Assembly (NCBI GenBank): GCA_022826805.1
Contig: JAJDUH010000008.1
Location: 34,032 to 98,031 of the forward strand
Length of the DNA stretch: 64,000 nt
Direction of reading: 5' to 3'
Source of the DNA: Candidatus Poribacteria bacterium
GTDB lineage: Bacteria; Poribacteria; WGA-4E; WGA-3G
A model generated the notes under the pieces. That model made no database searches and was not told the origin of the DNA. It saw only the letters and a list, made by a program, of their open reading frames with translations. The translations under genes were made by a program, and so were the position numbers. Positions within the stretch are counted from its first letter, which is position 1; each line of letters opens with the position of its first letter. Shown one piece after another: positions 8,984 to 17,268 of the stretch.

Positions 8984-9337
8984 ATGGAAGAACATAAAGA
9001 TGCCATCATTAACATGGCAATTGAATCTTGGCGTTTTGCACGCTTGTTTGAACGTCTGCTTACGAAACTTGACGCTGGCGCGCACAAGCGCTATGTAGGG
9101 CAGTTGAAATGGTTCATCAAAAAGACAGAAGAATCGTTGGATCAAATCGGTCTACAGCTCGTCAATGTTGAGGGACACCCTTATGATCCGGGTATGGCTG
9201 CCATACCGCTCAATATTGAAGATTTCAATCCGGACGATGTTTTAATAGTCAACCAGATGTTAGAACCGATTATTATGGAAAAGGAAAAAGGAGTTTTAGT
9301 GAAAACAGGAGCTGTTGTTTTAAGGAGGGCAGAATAA
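8984..9337 (+). CDS. GrpE-like small partner of Hsp70
   Basis: A 117-residue protein in two parts. The N-terminal half (1-58) is helical and charged. The C-terminal half contains GHPYDPGM (64-71), then NQMLEPIIMEKEKGVLVKTGAVVLRRAE. This resembles the GrpE beta domain, in which a G-x-x-F/Y-D-P motif is followed by a GY/RVLRPA-type strand. I infer a nucleotide-exchange role for the adjacent Hsp70. The stop TAA overlaps the Hsp70 ATG (TAATG), so translation is coupled. It is much shorter than canonical GrpE (about 190 residues) because the long dimerisation helix is reduced. If it is not GrpE-like, it is an uncharacterised Hsp70-operon protein. Confidence 0.6.
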   Translation: MEEHKDAIINMAIESWRFARLFERLLTKLDAGAHKRYVGQLKWFIKKTEESLDQIGLQLVNVEGHPYDPGMAAIPLNIEDFNPDDVLIVNQMLEPIIMEKEKGVLVKTGAVVLRRAE

Positions 9338-11889
9338 TGGAGCACTTTATCGGTATTGACTTGGGGACAACCAATAGTGTCATCTGTTCTTATGATGGCA
9401 ACGATACCCGAATTTGGAAGAGCCCAGATCAGAACGATGTAACCCCTTCTGCTATCTATATCACCAAGTTTGGGCATAAATTCGTCGGTCAACATGCTTA
9501 CAACACTGCTCAGCTCCGTCCTGACAACTGCGCGACGCTGTTCAAACGTTTCATGGGCACCAGCACCCTTATTGAGTTATCTGCAGTCAATCGCACCTTC
9601 ACGCCTGAACAATGTTCTGCCGAAATCCTAAAGACGTTGTTCGGTTATCTCCCAGAAGAAATTAGAAATGATCCCGAAACAGGCACCGTTATTACTGTGC
9701 CAGCGGCGTTCAATCAGATGCAAAAAAACGCCACGATGCGAGCCGCAGAAATGGCTGAAATTGGTAAGGTCGCGCTGATGCAAGAACCCGTTGCTGCAGT
9801 GATGAGCGTTATGAGAACCCGTAACACCGACGGCATCTTTTTAATCTATGACATCGGGGGCGGAACGCTTGATATAGCCATCGCCGAAAGCATCGGCGGC
9901 ACGGTAAACCTACTTACACAGGGCGGTATCCAGATGTGCGGTGGACGGGATTTTGACCGTGTTCTTATGGATAATCTTGTGCGGACCTGGTTACTCGAAA
10001 ACTTCGATCTCCCTGAAGACCTTGCTGTAAACCCAGCCTTCAAACCACTTATTCGCTTAGCGACATGGGCAACCGAACGCGCCAAAATTGAATTGTTCAC
10101 CCGTGAAAACACAATGATATTTCTTGATGACCAAACGCTTCCCCGCGATCTCAGTGGCGAGGAAATCTATCTCAACATTCCGTTGCAGCGAGATACTCTT
10201 GATGCGTTGATTTCAGATCGGATCGAAAATACAATAACTGCCGCCCGTGAAACGTTATCACAAGCAGGACTCACGCCTAACGATGTTGAAGAGATCGTCT
10301 GGGTCGGAGGCCCAACAAATTATAAGCCCTTACGGGATAAAGTTGCTTTTGAGTTGGGGATCCCCGGAGACGCAATGACGGTTAATCCGATGACTGCCGT
10401 TGCAGAAGGGGCAAGTGTATTTGCTGAATCCGTCGACTGGAGCTCTGAAACTCGGTCAAGAAAAGAGAACCGCGGGCAGATTTCATCCGGCGGTGCGCTC
10501 TCGTTGACATTTAATTACATTGCGCGCACATCAAGTCCAACTGGTAAGATTGGCATCCAAATCAACGGATCGGTTGTCCTTGGTTCTGAATTCCAAGTCA
10601 ACAGCTCGGATACCGCGTGGAACTCCGGTCGACTGGCACTCAGAAACGATGCAACCGTCGACGTCCCCCTCGCAAAACCTGGAGAAAACACGTTTAAAAT
10701 TTTTGTGTATGATGATGTAGGTGGAGCTATAGCGATAGAACAAGACGAGATTATCATCACCCAGACGGCTGCAACCGTTGATGCGATACCGGCTTCACAC
10801 GCAATTGCTTTGGAGGTCTTAGAGAAACCTGGCGGACCTTCAAAGCTTGTGTACCTTATCCAAAAAGACGAACCGCTTCCAAAACAAGGAACACTCCCAA
10901 AACTGAAGACGGATGTATCGGTGGTAGCGGAATCGTCCACTCCTTCCCTTAATTTTAGACTGTGGTCAGGGGAAATTGAGGAACCTATCACAGATAATCA
11001 ACGTATTGGTGTACTGAAAATAACTGGGACAATGTTCGATGCAGGTCACATTCCAATCGGTGCAGACCTTGAAGGTTCTTATGAAATACTGGATTCAGGT
11101 GAACTCAAACTTGAAGTATCAGTTCCGTGTATCGGAGCTACTTTCGACTGTGTCTACTACTACGGAGACATAAAAGTTCCAGATGCACGCCAAATTGCTG
11201 AAGAGGCTGAGAAAGCGAGCGACCGCATCAAGGATATTAAGGAAGTCATAGAGGATCCGAAACTGGAGCAAGCCAAGCAGAAACTGACAGGGACACTTAC
11301 GCTTGATCCAGAGGAATCCGATCTCGAAAAGAGACAAGAGCAGTACCAAGCCGCCTTAGAGGCGAAACAACTGCTATATCAGATCCGAAAAGAAAACCTC
11401 AAAGAGATTCGTCAGATTGAACTCGACGAGGTTCACACATTCTTTGATACGTATATTCGTCAGCATGCCCATTCAAGAGAGGCAGAAGCGTTTGATAATC
11501 TGATTGAAACGGCACGGCGTGCTATTGACAATAACGAAAATGACTTTGAGGATCATCTGGATGAACTTAGAGGTAGAAACTTTGAAATTCTCTGGTGCCA
11601 GGATTGGTTCGTTATTCAAAGATTCAAGTATATGGCGGATTCACCCCACCTTTTTGCTGATAAAGACCGCTTTGAGGAACTTGTTCACATTGGCAACCGT
11701 CTCATGAACCATGAAGACGTACAACGGATTATATCCGGCATGGGAGGCCTGAACAAATCCACCATAAAAAGCAAGGTTGTTGATCAACTTCGGGGCATTG
11801 TCGCACAGATGATGAGCATCCCTCGGACGGGCGCGGCATCTGAGTATGACGAAATTCGCGATGCCGTTACGATCATTCTCGCCAAATAA
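9337..11889 (+). CDS. Divergent Hsp70 (DnaK-like) chaperone
   Basis: An 850-residue protein. The nucleotide-binding domain is clear: phosphate-1 motif IGIDLGTTNS (5-14), TVPAAFNQMQKNA (120-132), QEPVAAV (149-155), phosphate-2 motif YDIGGGTLDIA (171-181) and the adenosine motif WVGGPTNYKPLRDKV near 330. Beyond about residue 385 it no longer resembles DnaK. It has a beta-rich segment, then a long coiled-coil-like tract (EEAEKASDRIKDIKEVIEDP onward) and a helical C terminus without an EEVD-type tail. It is about 210 residues longer than DnaK. The substrate-binding part is therefore new or heavily diverged. It lies between a GrpE-like and a J-like gene, which argues for a specialised second chaperone rather than the housekeeping DnaK. 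Confidence 0.92.
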   Translation: MEHFIGIDLGTTNSVICSYDGNDTRIWKSPDQNDVTPSAIYITKFGHKFVGQHAYNTAQLRPDNCATLFKRFMGTSTLIELSAVNRTFTPEQCSAEILKTLFGYLPEEIRNDPETGTVITVPAAFNQMQKNATMRAAEMAEIGKVALMQEPVAAVMSVMRTRNTDGIFLIYDIGGGTLDIAIAESIGGTVNLLTQGGIQMCGGRDFDRVLMDNLVRTWLLENFDLPEDLAVNPAFKPLIRLATWATERAKIELFTRENTMIFLDDQTLPRDLSGEEIYLNIPLQRDTLDALISDRIENTITAARETLSQAGLTPNDVEEIVWVGGPTNYKPLRDKVAFELGIPGDAMTVNPMTAVAEGASVFAESVDWSSETRSRKENRGQISSGGALSLTFNYIARTSSPTGKIGIQINGSVVLGSEFQVNSSDTAWNSGRLALRNDATVDVPLAKPGENTFKIFVYDDVGGAIAIEQDEIIITQTAATVDAIPASHAIALEVLEKPGGPSKLVYLIQKDEPLPKQGTLPKLKTDVSVVAESSTPSLNFRLWSGEIEEPITDNQRIGVLKITGTMFDAGHIPIGADLEGSYEILDSGELKLEVSVPCIGATFDCVYYYGDIKVPDARQIAEEAEKASDRIKDIKEVIEDPKLEQAKQKLTGTLTLDPEESDLEKRQEQYQAALEAKQLLYQIRKENLKEIRQIELDEVHTFFDTYIRQHAHSREAEAFDNLIETARRAIDNNENDFEDHLDELRGRNFEILWCQDWFVIQRFKYMADSPHLFADKDRFEELVHIGNRLMNHEDVQRIISGMGGLNKSTIKSKVVDQLRGIVAQMMSIPRTGAASEYDEIRDAVTIILAK

Positions 11890-12038
11890 TATAGGATGAA
11901 AGCCAAACGGAGATCGGACATCGCAGTATAGGTTTATCCGATTTTATGCCACTATACCGTTATCCTAAGACCTGATAGGGAACAAGAACAGTAGAATCGG
12001 TAGGTCAAGCGCGTCGGTTCTACACAACCTGCAAAAAC

Positions 12039-13832
12039 ATGGACATTCTACAAAATCCTTTTCATATTCTCGGTGCAACAACCCAAGATACTAAACAACG
12101 GATTGTGGAGCTTGCAGAGCGCGCTCTATTGCAGGATCCTGACGCGTTGTCCAGCAATGCCCGTCGCACACTGATGCTCCCCAAAAAACGCATCGCTGCC
12201 GAAATCGCATGGCTGCCAGGGGTTACACCAGAATGTGTTTCTCAACTGTTGATACTGTTGAAATCATCCGCAGGAAATCAACACAGTGGAAATATACTGA
12301 TGCCCACTGTTAAAACGCCACCTCTCGCTGCTGCCTTAGCTGCACTGCCTTATACCGATTCCGCTACTGTTGCTGACAAAGTTTTAGAAATACTGAAATT
12401 GTCAAGTACGACACTTCCTGAAACAGACAATTTGGACAGCATCCAAAATTTACTCGGTATAGACGCGTTGAATCCTTTGTCCCATGCAAATCTGCTTGCT
12501 GCGAGAATATCACGTCTACCGGACTACACAGCAGAAGACGTGACGGGATGGATACTTGAAATCGTCCGCGTGTTTGAGAAGATAAAACCGAAAGATATTT
12601 TAATAACGCTCAACCATGAGCGCGAAATAGCGGGCTTTCCTAAAATCGCTAACGTCTCGGTTATAGAAGAAAAAATCCAGGAGCGTCGATACTACTATCG
12701 GCGAGTTATTCGTTCTGCTTTGGAAAAATTGTCTGCTGAAGAACGTTCACAAATCGTTATGACAGCAATAGACTCAGCAATAGGAAACACCTGGCCCCTC
12801 CTAATTGAGGATTTAGTTGACGTTTATGAAAGTGGGATTCAAGAATTTCTCAACATACAAGAAAAAAACATTACAATACAAGATACACGGGTTCGAGAGG
12901 CAGCGAATGCAGAGTTTTTCGATGAAAACTTCACAACTATCGTAGATGAATTCGTCCAAACCGTTGAAAAGTGGGATGCCATCGCGCAACCTATCCAAAT
13001 CAGTAGGAAACGACAAGGGTTGCACCATGAGGAGAGCCTGCGCGTTGGAAAAGATGCCAGACAACTGGCTATCTATCTTTACAACGAACATGATAAACTT
13101 GAATCTTCTCGGCAACTTATCGGAATACTGGAAGAAGTGTTCGCAGAAATTCCAGAGGTCGCCGAACAACTTGCCGAAAATGCAGAAGCGTTGGATAAAA
13201 TCGCCACTGCTGAAGAAGAACTTTCAGAAGCATTGGAAAATCTTAAGACACATATCGACGAACTCCAATGGACAGCAACGCTGGCGAACATCAAGAAACA
13301 AGTCGAAGAACTCCGAAAGGCAGTTGATACGGGAAATCCTGACTACATTTTGGCTTCAAGGGTGAGGGAACTCGTGCACGCTGTGAAAAAATGGGATGCT
13401 TTATCACAGTCGATTGAGGCGGATTATACGATAATGACGCTTGTAGGAGATTTAGCAGATCACTTGTTAATCGAACACAATGAACCTGATTTGGCTTTAC
13501 AAATCATAAAAGCCACTCGTGATGTTTTCCCAAAGTTTCTCGATATATTTCCAGAGTTTCTGGTAGTTACCAATCCCGATATTGACAGACTGACAGCTCC
13601 TTCATTTTGGGATGATCTCAAGTCAAAACTCCCTATGAGGATTAGGTGGGGCTTACTTACAGATGAAATTCCGACTGTCAACGCCGTAGGTGTGGTTGAA
13701 ATCCCGTGTTCACCGGGTTATCTTCTTTTTCTCTCGGATACCGATAAGAAAATTATCGCTGGTGCCTTAACAGAGGCGGTTGGTAGGCCTGTAGACATAG
13801 AACTCGTTCCACTAGAGATTGTCCAATATTGA
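12039..13832 (+). CDS. Hsp70-associated protein with J-like N terminus
   Basis: A 597-residue protein beginning MDILQNPFHILGATTQDTKQ. This resembles the start of J domains (xPYxxLG followed by helix II). Where a J domain has HPD, the sequence has D33-P34-D35, so the key His is absent. The rest is helical and acidic, with two related stretches containing KWDA (about 305-345 and 445-475), which suggests an internal repeat. I infer a co-chaperone or client adaptor for the upstream Hsp70, 149 nt away; this is from position and the J-like start. No membrane segments. The last 12 codons are duplicated downstream (see the repeat entry). Confidence 0.6.
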   Translation: MDILQNPFHILGATTQDTKQRIVELAERALLQDPDALSSNARRTLMLPKKRIAAEIAWLPGVTPECVSQLLILLKSSAGNQHSGNILMPTVKTPPLAAALAALPYTDSATVADKVLEILKLSSTTLPETDNLDSIQNLLGIDALNPLSHANLLAARISRLPDYTAEDVTGWILEIVRVFEKIKPKDILITLNHEREIAGFPKIANVSVIEEKIQERRYYYRRVIRSALEKLSAEERSQIVMTAIDSAIGNTWPLLIEDLVDVYESGIQEFLNIQEKNITIQDTRVREAANAEFFDENFTTIVDEFVQTVEKWDAIAQPIQISRKRQGLHHEESLRVGKDARQLAIYLYNEHDKLESSRQLIGILEEVFAEIPEVAEQLAENAEALDKIATAEEELSEALENLKTHIDELQWTATLANIKKQVEELRKAVDTGNPDYILASRVRELVHAVKKWDALSQSIEADYTIMTLVGDLADHLLIEHNEPDLALQIIKATRDVFPKFLDIFPEFLVVTNPDIDRLTAPSFWDDLKSKLPMRIRWGLLTDEIPTVNAVGVVEIPCSPGYLLFLSDTDKKIIAGALTEAVGRPVDIELVPLEIVQY

Positions 13833-13895
13833 TGATCGCCAGACGGCCCGCACTGCGAAGGCCTGTAGACATAGAACTCGTTCCACTAGAGATTG
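13785..13895 (+). repeat. 37-bp direct duplication of the gene's 3' end
   Basis: The 37 bp at 13785-13821, inside the end of the J-like gene, recur exactly at 13859-13895, 74 nt downstream. The second copy lies after the stop and is noncoding. The copies are identical, so the event is recent or the copies are kept alike by conversion. Confidence 0.9.
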
Positions 13896-13968
13896 ACTCT
13901 GAATCCATCCCTTTCTGAAACTTAAGTACACGCGGTGCTATCGTCTAACAACCATGGTAAACCTTAGA

Positions 13969-14075
13969 ATTATAGTGGATTCCGGAATTATTTACACGCC
14001 ATGCCTCGGCGAGGTTTCCTAACCTCGCCTACCAGGGGGCGGAAGTGTAAATTTATTTTTAGGATTCACCATAAT
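13969..14075. repeat. MITE-like element with imperfect terminal inverted repeats
   Basis: The left end ATTATAGTGGATTCC and following ATTTACAC (13969-13997) mirror GTGTAAAT and GGATTCACCATAAT (14045-14075). Inside is a smaller palindrome, GGCGAGGTT-TCCT-AACCTCGCC (14008-14029). It has no coding capacity. A lone right end with the same TTCAC-TATAAT sequence lies at 57269-57302, and a degenerate left end lies at about 25985-26010. Confidence 0.6.
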
Positions 14076-14089
14076 TAGACATTTAGCAC

Positions 14090-14310
14090 CGGTGCGGCTT
14101 CAAACCGTGAAGAAACACCCAAGCAAAAACCCTACTGGGTTGGGGTAAAATGTCTGTTTATTTACCTATTTTACCCCAAGTTGCTACTTATAGGATTTTA
14201 GATAAATAACCCTGTTTTTCATTCAAGACAGTTCATGATTCAGCGGCATTTTGTAGCGTAGACTGTTAGTCTGCGTGTTTAAGATGCACAATCTAACAGA
14301 TTATGCTACA
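14090..14310. repeat. Repeat-rich intergenic island: three further palindromes
   Basis: No gene is seen. 14112-14131 carries GAAACACCCAAGCAAAAACC, the core of a family also found at 41293-41333 and 47545-47592. 14140-14151 and 14168-14179 are a perfect 12-bp inverted repeat (TTGGGGTAAAAT) around a 16-nt loop; there is no T-run, so a terminator is doubtful. 14252-14310 is another imperfect palindrome, TGTAGCGTAGACTGTTAG against CTAACAGATTATGCTACA. Confidence 0.6.
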
Positions 14311-14354
14311 ACTGGCAACTTGGGTTAGACATAGATAATACTGCCCTTGATCGA

Positions 14355-14630
14355 TTAGACAACGTGTGAAATTCGGATCCCTTCAAGCCCACCGACAGTA
14401 AGCACATCTACCGGTTTCCCAAGAATCTCCTCAAAATAGTCGGCAAACTCCATGAATTTAAAACCCAAGGGTGTTTCAAATTCGACGATGATGTCAATAT
14501 CGCTGGCTTCAGTGTAGGTGCCATTCGCATAAGAGCCAAATAAGCCAATCTTCTTAACGCCATACACCTCGGCAAGGTATTCGGATTTTTCGGAAAGGAT
14601 GTCTGTAATTTTTTCTCTTGTTAACATCAT
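14355..14630 (-). CDS. MNT-type nucleotidyltransferase, nonsense-truncated
   Basis: A 91-residue MntA-like minimal nucleotidyltransferase. It has KKIGLFGSYANGTYTEASDIDIIVEF, with the GS-x10-D-x-D motif, and PVDVLTVGGLEGIRISHVV. Proteins of this family usually end in a segment like IKRxIIYV. Here the frame stops at TAA (14355-14357), but the next nine codons still read SIKGSIIYV and a second stop follows at 14325-14327. A single nonsense change therefore removed the last ten residues. MNT proteins normally neutralise or AMPylate a HEPN toxin encoded next to them; no HEPN gene lies on either side. This looks like a decaying orphan antitoxin. ATG 14630 or 14627 could start it. Confidence 0.8.
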   Translation of the reverse strand: MMLTREKITDILSEKSEYLAEVYGVKKIGLFGSYANGTYTEASDIDIIVEFETPLGFKFMEFADYFEEILGKPVDVLTVGGLEGIRISHVV

Positions 14631-14783
14631 CTATCCCATCTCCAATGTCCACTGATAATACGCGAAAAATAAAGTGTTAGAGCCGACCAAATTGTCCTGA
14701 ACGAAAAATACAACACAAATTATTTTACCACGGTTCCAGAGAGTTGTCAAACTCTTCACGCTTCTTTGCCAATCGTTTCTGAC

Positions 14784-14813
14784 TTGACTTTGCCCCTTGA
14801 CTTTTGGTATCAT
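14784..14813 (+). promoter_or_regulatory. Sigma-70-type promoter for the iron alcohol dehydrogenase
   Basis: TTGACT at 14784-14789 and TATCAT at 14808-14813 are separated by 18 nt, and the ATG follows 68 nt downstream. Confidence 0.5.
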
Positions 14814-14881
14814 GTTAAAAAACAGTGTGGCGTAACAGAGGACAGGAATCCACAAAATTGACTCAACCCTAACGCACAAAC

Positions 14882-16003
14882 ATGCATGCTTTTGATTCAG
14901 AACTCACGCAACGGGTTATCTTTGGCGACAACAGCATAGAAAAATTAGGCGAGTTAACTCAGATACTCGGTGGTAGTCGCGTCCTCATTGTGACGGATCG
15001 CGGTATTGAAAAGTCGGGGATTCTTGCGCGAGCCGTATCAGCGTTGCAAAGCACTGGAATTGCCACTTATGTTTTTGTCGATGTTACGCCTAACCCTACA
15101 ACGGAAGATGTCGAAGCTGCTGTTGCAGTCGCGAAAGCCGATGTGCCAATAGATTTAATTATTGGACTCGGTGGTGGCAGTCCAATGGATTGTGCGAAAG
15201 GCACGAACTTCCTGCTTACAAACGGCGGCAAAATGGAGGATTATTGGGGCACCAACAAAGCAAAACGACCAATGCTTCCCTCCATTGGCGTTCCGACGAC
15301 AATTGGCACCGGAAGCGAAGCGCAATCCTTTGCGCTTATCGCGCAGCGAGGGACGCACATCAAGATGGCATGTGGGGATAGAAAGGCGAAATTCGGAACC
15401 GTGATTTTGGACCCTACACTTACTGAAACTTTGCCGAGATCCGTAGCGGCAATAACAGGCATAGATGCCATTGCCCATGCGATCGAAAGCTTCATCTCAA
15501 CCAGACGGAATCCGATGTCCCAGATGTTCTCACAACACGCGTGGCAGTTGTTAAACGCCAACTTTGAAGCAGCTCTGGCACCCAAAAGTGGTGCAGCACG
15601 AAGCAACATGTTATTCGGTGCCTACCTCGCTGGACTGGCAATCGAAAATTCAATGTTAGGCGCTGCACATGCATGTGCCAATCCATTGACCGCAAGATAC
15701 GATATTATCCACGGTGTTGCTGTTGCACTGATGTTACCACATGTTATTCGATTTAATAGTACCGACGCAGGAAAATTCTATCGCCAATTTCACCCAGACG
15801 GCAGTTTAGCGGACAGGATTGTTCATTTAAAGCAGATTGGTGATTTACCGAACACATTACGCGCTTGTGCTGTCCAACATACCATTACCCCAACCGATAT
15901 ACCAATATTAGCAAAAGAGGCATCAATACAGTGGACTGCACAATTCAATCCACGTCCTCTGAATATAAAAGATTTCACAAAACTCTATGAAGCAGCTTAT
16001 TAA
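14882..16003 (+). CDS. Iron-containing alcohol dehydrogenase
   Basis: A 373-residue member of the Fe-ADH family. The nucleotide-binding loop GGGSPMD is at 97-103. The predicted metal ligands are D195 and H199 (GIDAIAHAIES), H263 (AAHACANPL) and H277 (IIHGVAVAL); all four are present. Full length for the family. It probably reduces aldehydes or oxidises alcohols with NAD(P); the substrate is unknown. Its end overlaps the next gene by 17 nt, so the two form an operon, and a good promoter lies upstream. No strong Shine-Dalgarno is seen before the ATG. Confidence 0.93.
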   Translation: MHAFDSELTQRVIFGDNSIEKLGELTQILGGSRVLIVTDRGIEKSGILARAVSALQSTGIATYVFVDVTPNPTTEDVEAAVAVAKADVPIDLIIGLGGGSPMDCAKGTNFLLTNGGKMEDYWGTNKAKRPMLPSIGVPTTIGTGSEAQSFALIAQRGTHIKMACGDRKAKFGTVILDPTLTETLPRSVAAITGIDAIAHAIESFISTRRNPMSQMFSQHAWQLLNANFEAALAPKSGAARSNMLFGAYLAGLAIENSMLGAAHACANPLTARYDIIHGVAVALMLPHVIRFNSTDAGKFYRQFHPDGSLADRIVHLKQIGDLPNTLRACAVQHTITPTDIPILAKEASIQWTAQFNPRPLNIKDFTKLYEAAY

Positions 16004-17144
16004 TATAAACCACTCTGTATGCAAATTCGTTGTGCTATGCGTGATGCTCCTACTGTTCTTCATTGGACACGCATCTTTTGCCAATTGGGCAAGTTTTCGT
16101 GGGAATCCACAACTCACCGGTGTTAGCGACTCCGAACTTTCCGAAAATCCTCGGTTGCTCTGGACTTTTCAGGCAGCAGATATGATTGAATCCACCGCCG
16201 CAGTCGTTGACGGCACCGTCTATGTTGGCGCGTTAGATGGCTTCCTCTACGCAATTGACGCACAGACAGGAAAAAAAAGATGGACATATCAGGCGAGTGG
16301 ATTTACTAAAGCATCACCCTCGGTTGATAACGGGATAATTTACTTCGGTGATAGTGAAGGCGTCTTCCATGCAGTAGATATTTCGACGCAACAAATGAAA
16401 TGGCAGTTTAAGACGGAGGGAGAGATTATATCATCAGCAAATTTTGTTGGTGACCGTGTGTTATTCGGTTCGTATGACGGATTTCTGTACTGTCTCAATC
16501 GAGAAAACGGAGAATTGATTTGGAAATTTGAGACGGAAGGTTATGTCCACGGTACGCCCGGGGTATGGACACAGTCTACAAAAGAAACCGGTGATGCAAG
16601 AAATTTCACCATCGTTACTGGATGCGATAGTTATCTTCGCGTTCTCAATATCAGCGATGGAGCACAAACCCAACAGGTTGACCTCGGGGCTTACGTGGGT
16701 GCGAGTCCAGCAATTTCAGGAAGTTACGTTTATTGTGGGACGTACGGCTCTGAGATTTTGGGAGTCAACTTAGATACCGGGGCGATTGCTTGGCGGTATC
16801 GGCATCCGAAACGGCGCTTTCCATTTTTCGCCTCCGCTGCTCTTACGGATAACGCGGTTATCATTGGCGGACGGGATAAGATGGTCCACGCGCTCTCGCC
16901 TGAGACTGGAGAATCGCTATGGACTTACACAACCAAGTCTCGTATTGAGTCATCGGCAGTTATTGTAGGCACGCGCGCTTTTTTGGGAACGACAGGAGGT
17001 GTACTTATCGCTTTAGACGTATCTACAGGAGAATCGGTGTGGGAATTTGCAACGGGTTCATCAATTGTGGCTTCACCCAGTGTAGCTGATAACAGACTCT
17101 ACATCGGGACCGAGGACGGGATTCTCTATTGTTTTGGAAAGTAG
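15987..17144 (+). CDS. Exported PQQ-like beta-propeller protein
   Basis: A 385-residue protein with an N-terminal hydrophobic segment (about 12-32, FVVLCVMLLLFFIGHASFA) that reads as a signal peptide. It is followed by eight or so blades of the PQQ/quinoprotein type: VDGTVYVGALDGFLYAID, KRWTYQASG, and DTGAIAWRYR, where W-docking strands end each blade. Catalytic PQQ-dehydrogenase residues are not apparent, so it resembles BamB-like scaffolds rather than an enzyme. Predicted periplasmic. The start ATG lies within the end of the Fe-ADH gene (17-nt overlap), which indicates co-translation. Confidence 0.8.
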   Translation: MKQLININHSVCKFVVLCVMLLLFFIGHASFANWASFRGNPQLTGVSDSELSENPRLLWTFQAADMIESTAAVVDGTVYVGALDGFLYAIDAQTGKKRWTYQASGFTKASPSVDNGIIYFGDSEGVFHAVDISTQQMKWQFKTEGEIISSANFVGDRVLFGSYDGFLYCLNRENGELIWKFETEGYVHGTPGVWTQSTKETGDARNFTIVTGCDSYLRVLNISDGAQTQQVDLGAYVGASPAISGSYVYCGTYGSEILGVNLDTGAIAWRYRHPKRRFPFFASAALTDNAVIIGGRDKMVHALSPETGESLWTYTTKSRIESSAVIVGTRAFLGTTGGVLIALDVSTGESVWEFATGSSIVASPSVADNRLYIGTEDGILYCFGK

Positions 17145-17268
17145 ATTCATCGTGGAAAAATTTCTCAGTAATGAGCCTCATAAGAATATATACCAACTTT
17201 ATACAGTCTATGCGTTGCCGTAGGATTAGAAGATACTAACGCATATTTAAGACAAAGGAGCAAAGATA

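Noticed and set aside
14631..14879. Minus-strand 82-codon frame above the MNT gene
   Set aside because: Composition is unlike a protein, it overlaps the promoter of the opposite gene, and no ribosome site or family resemblance is seen.
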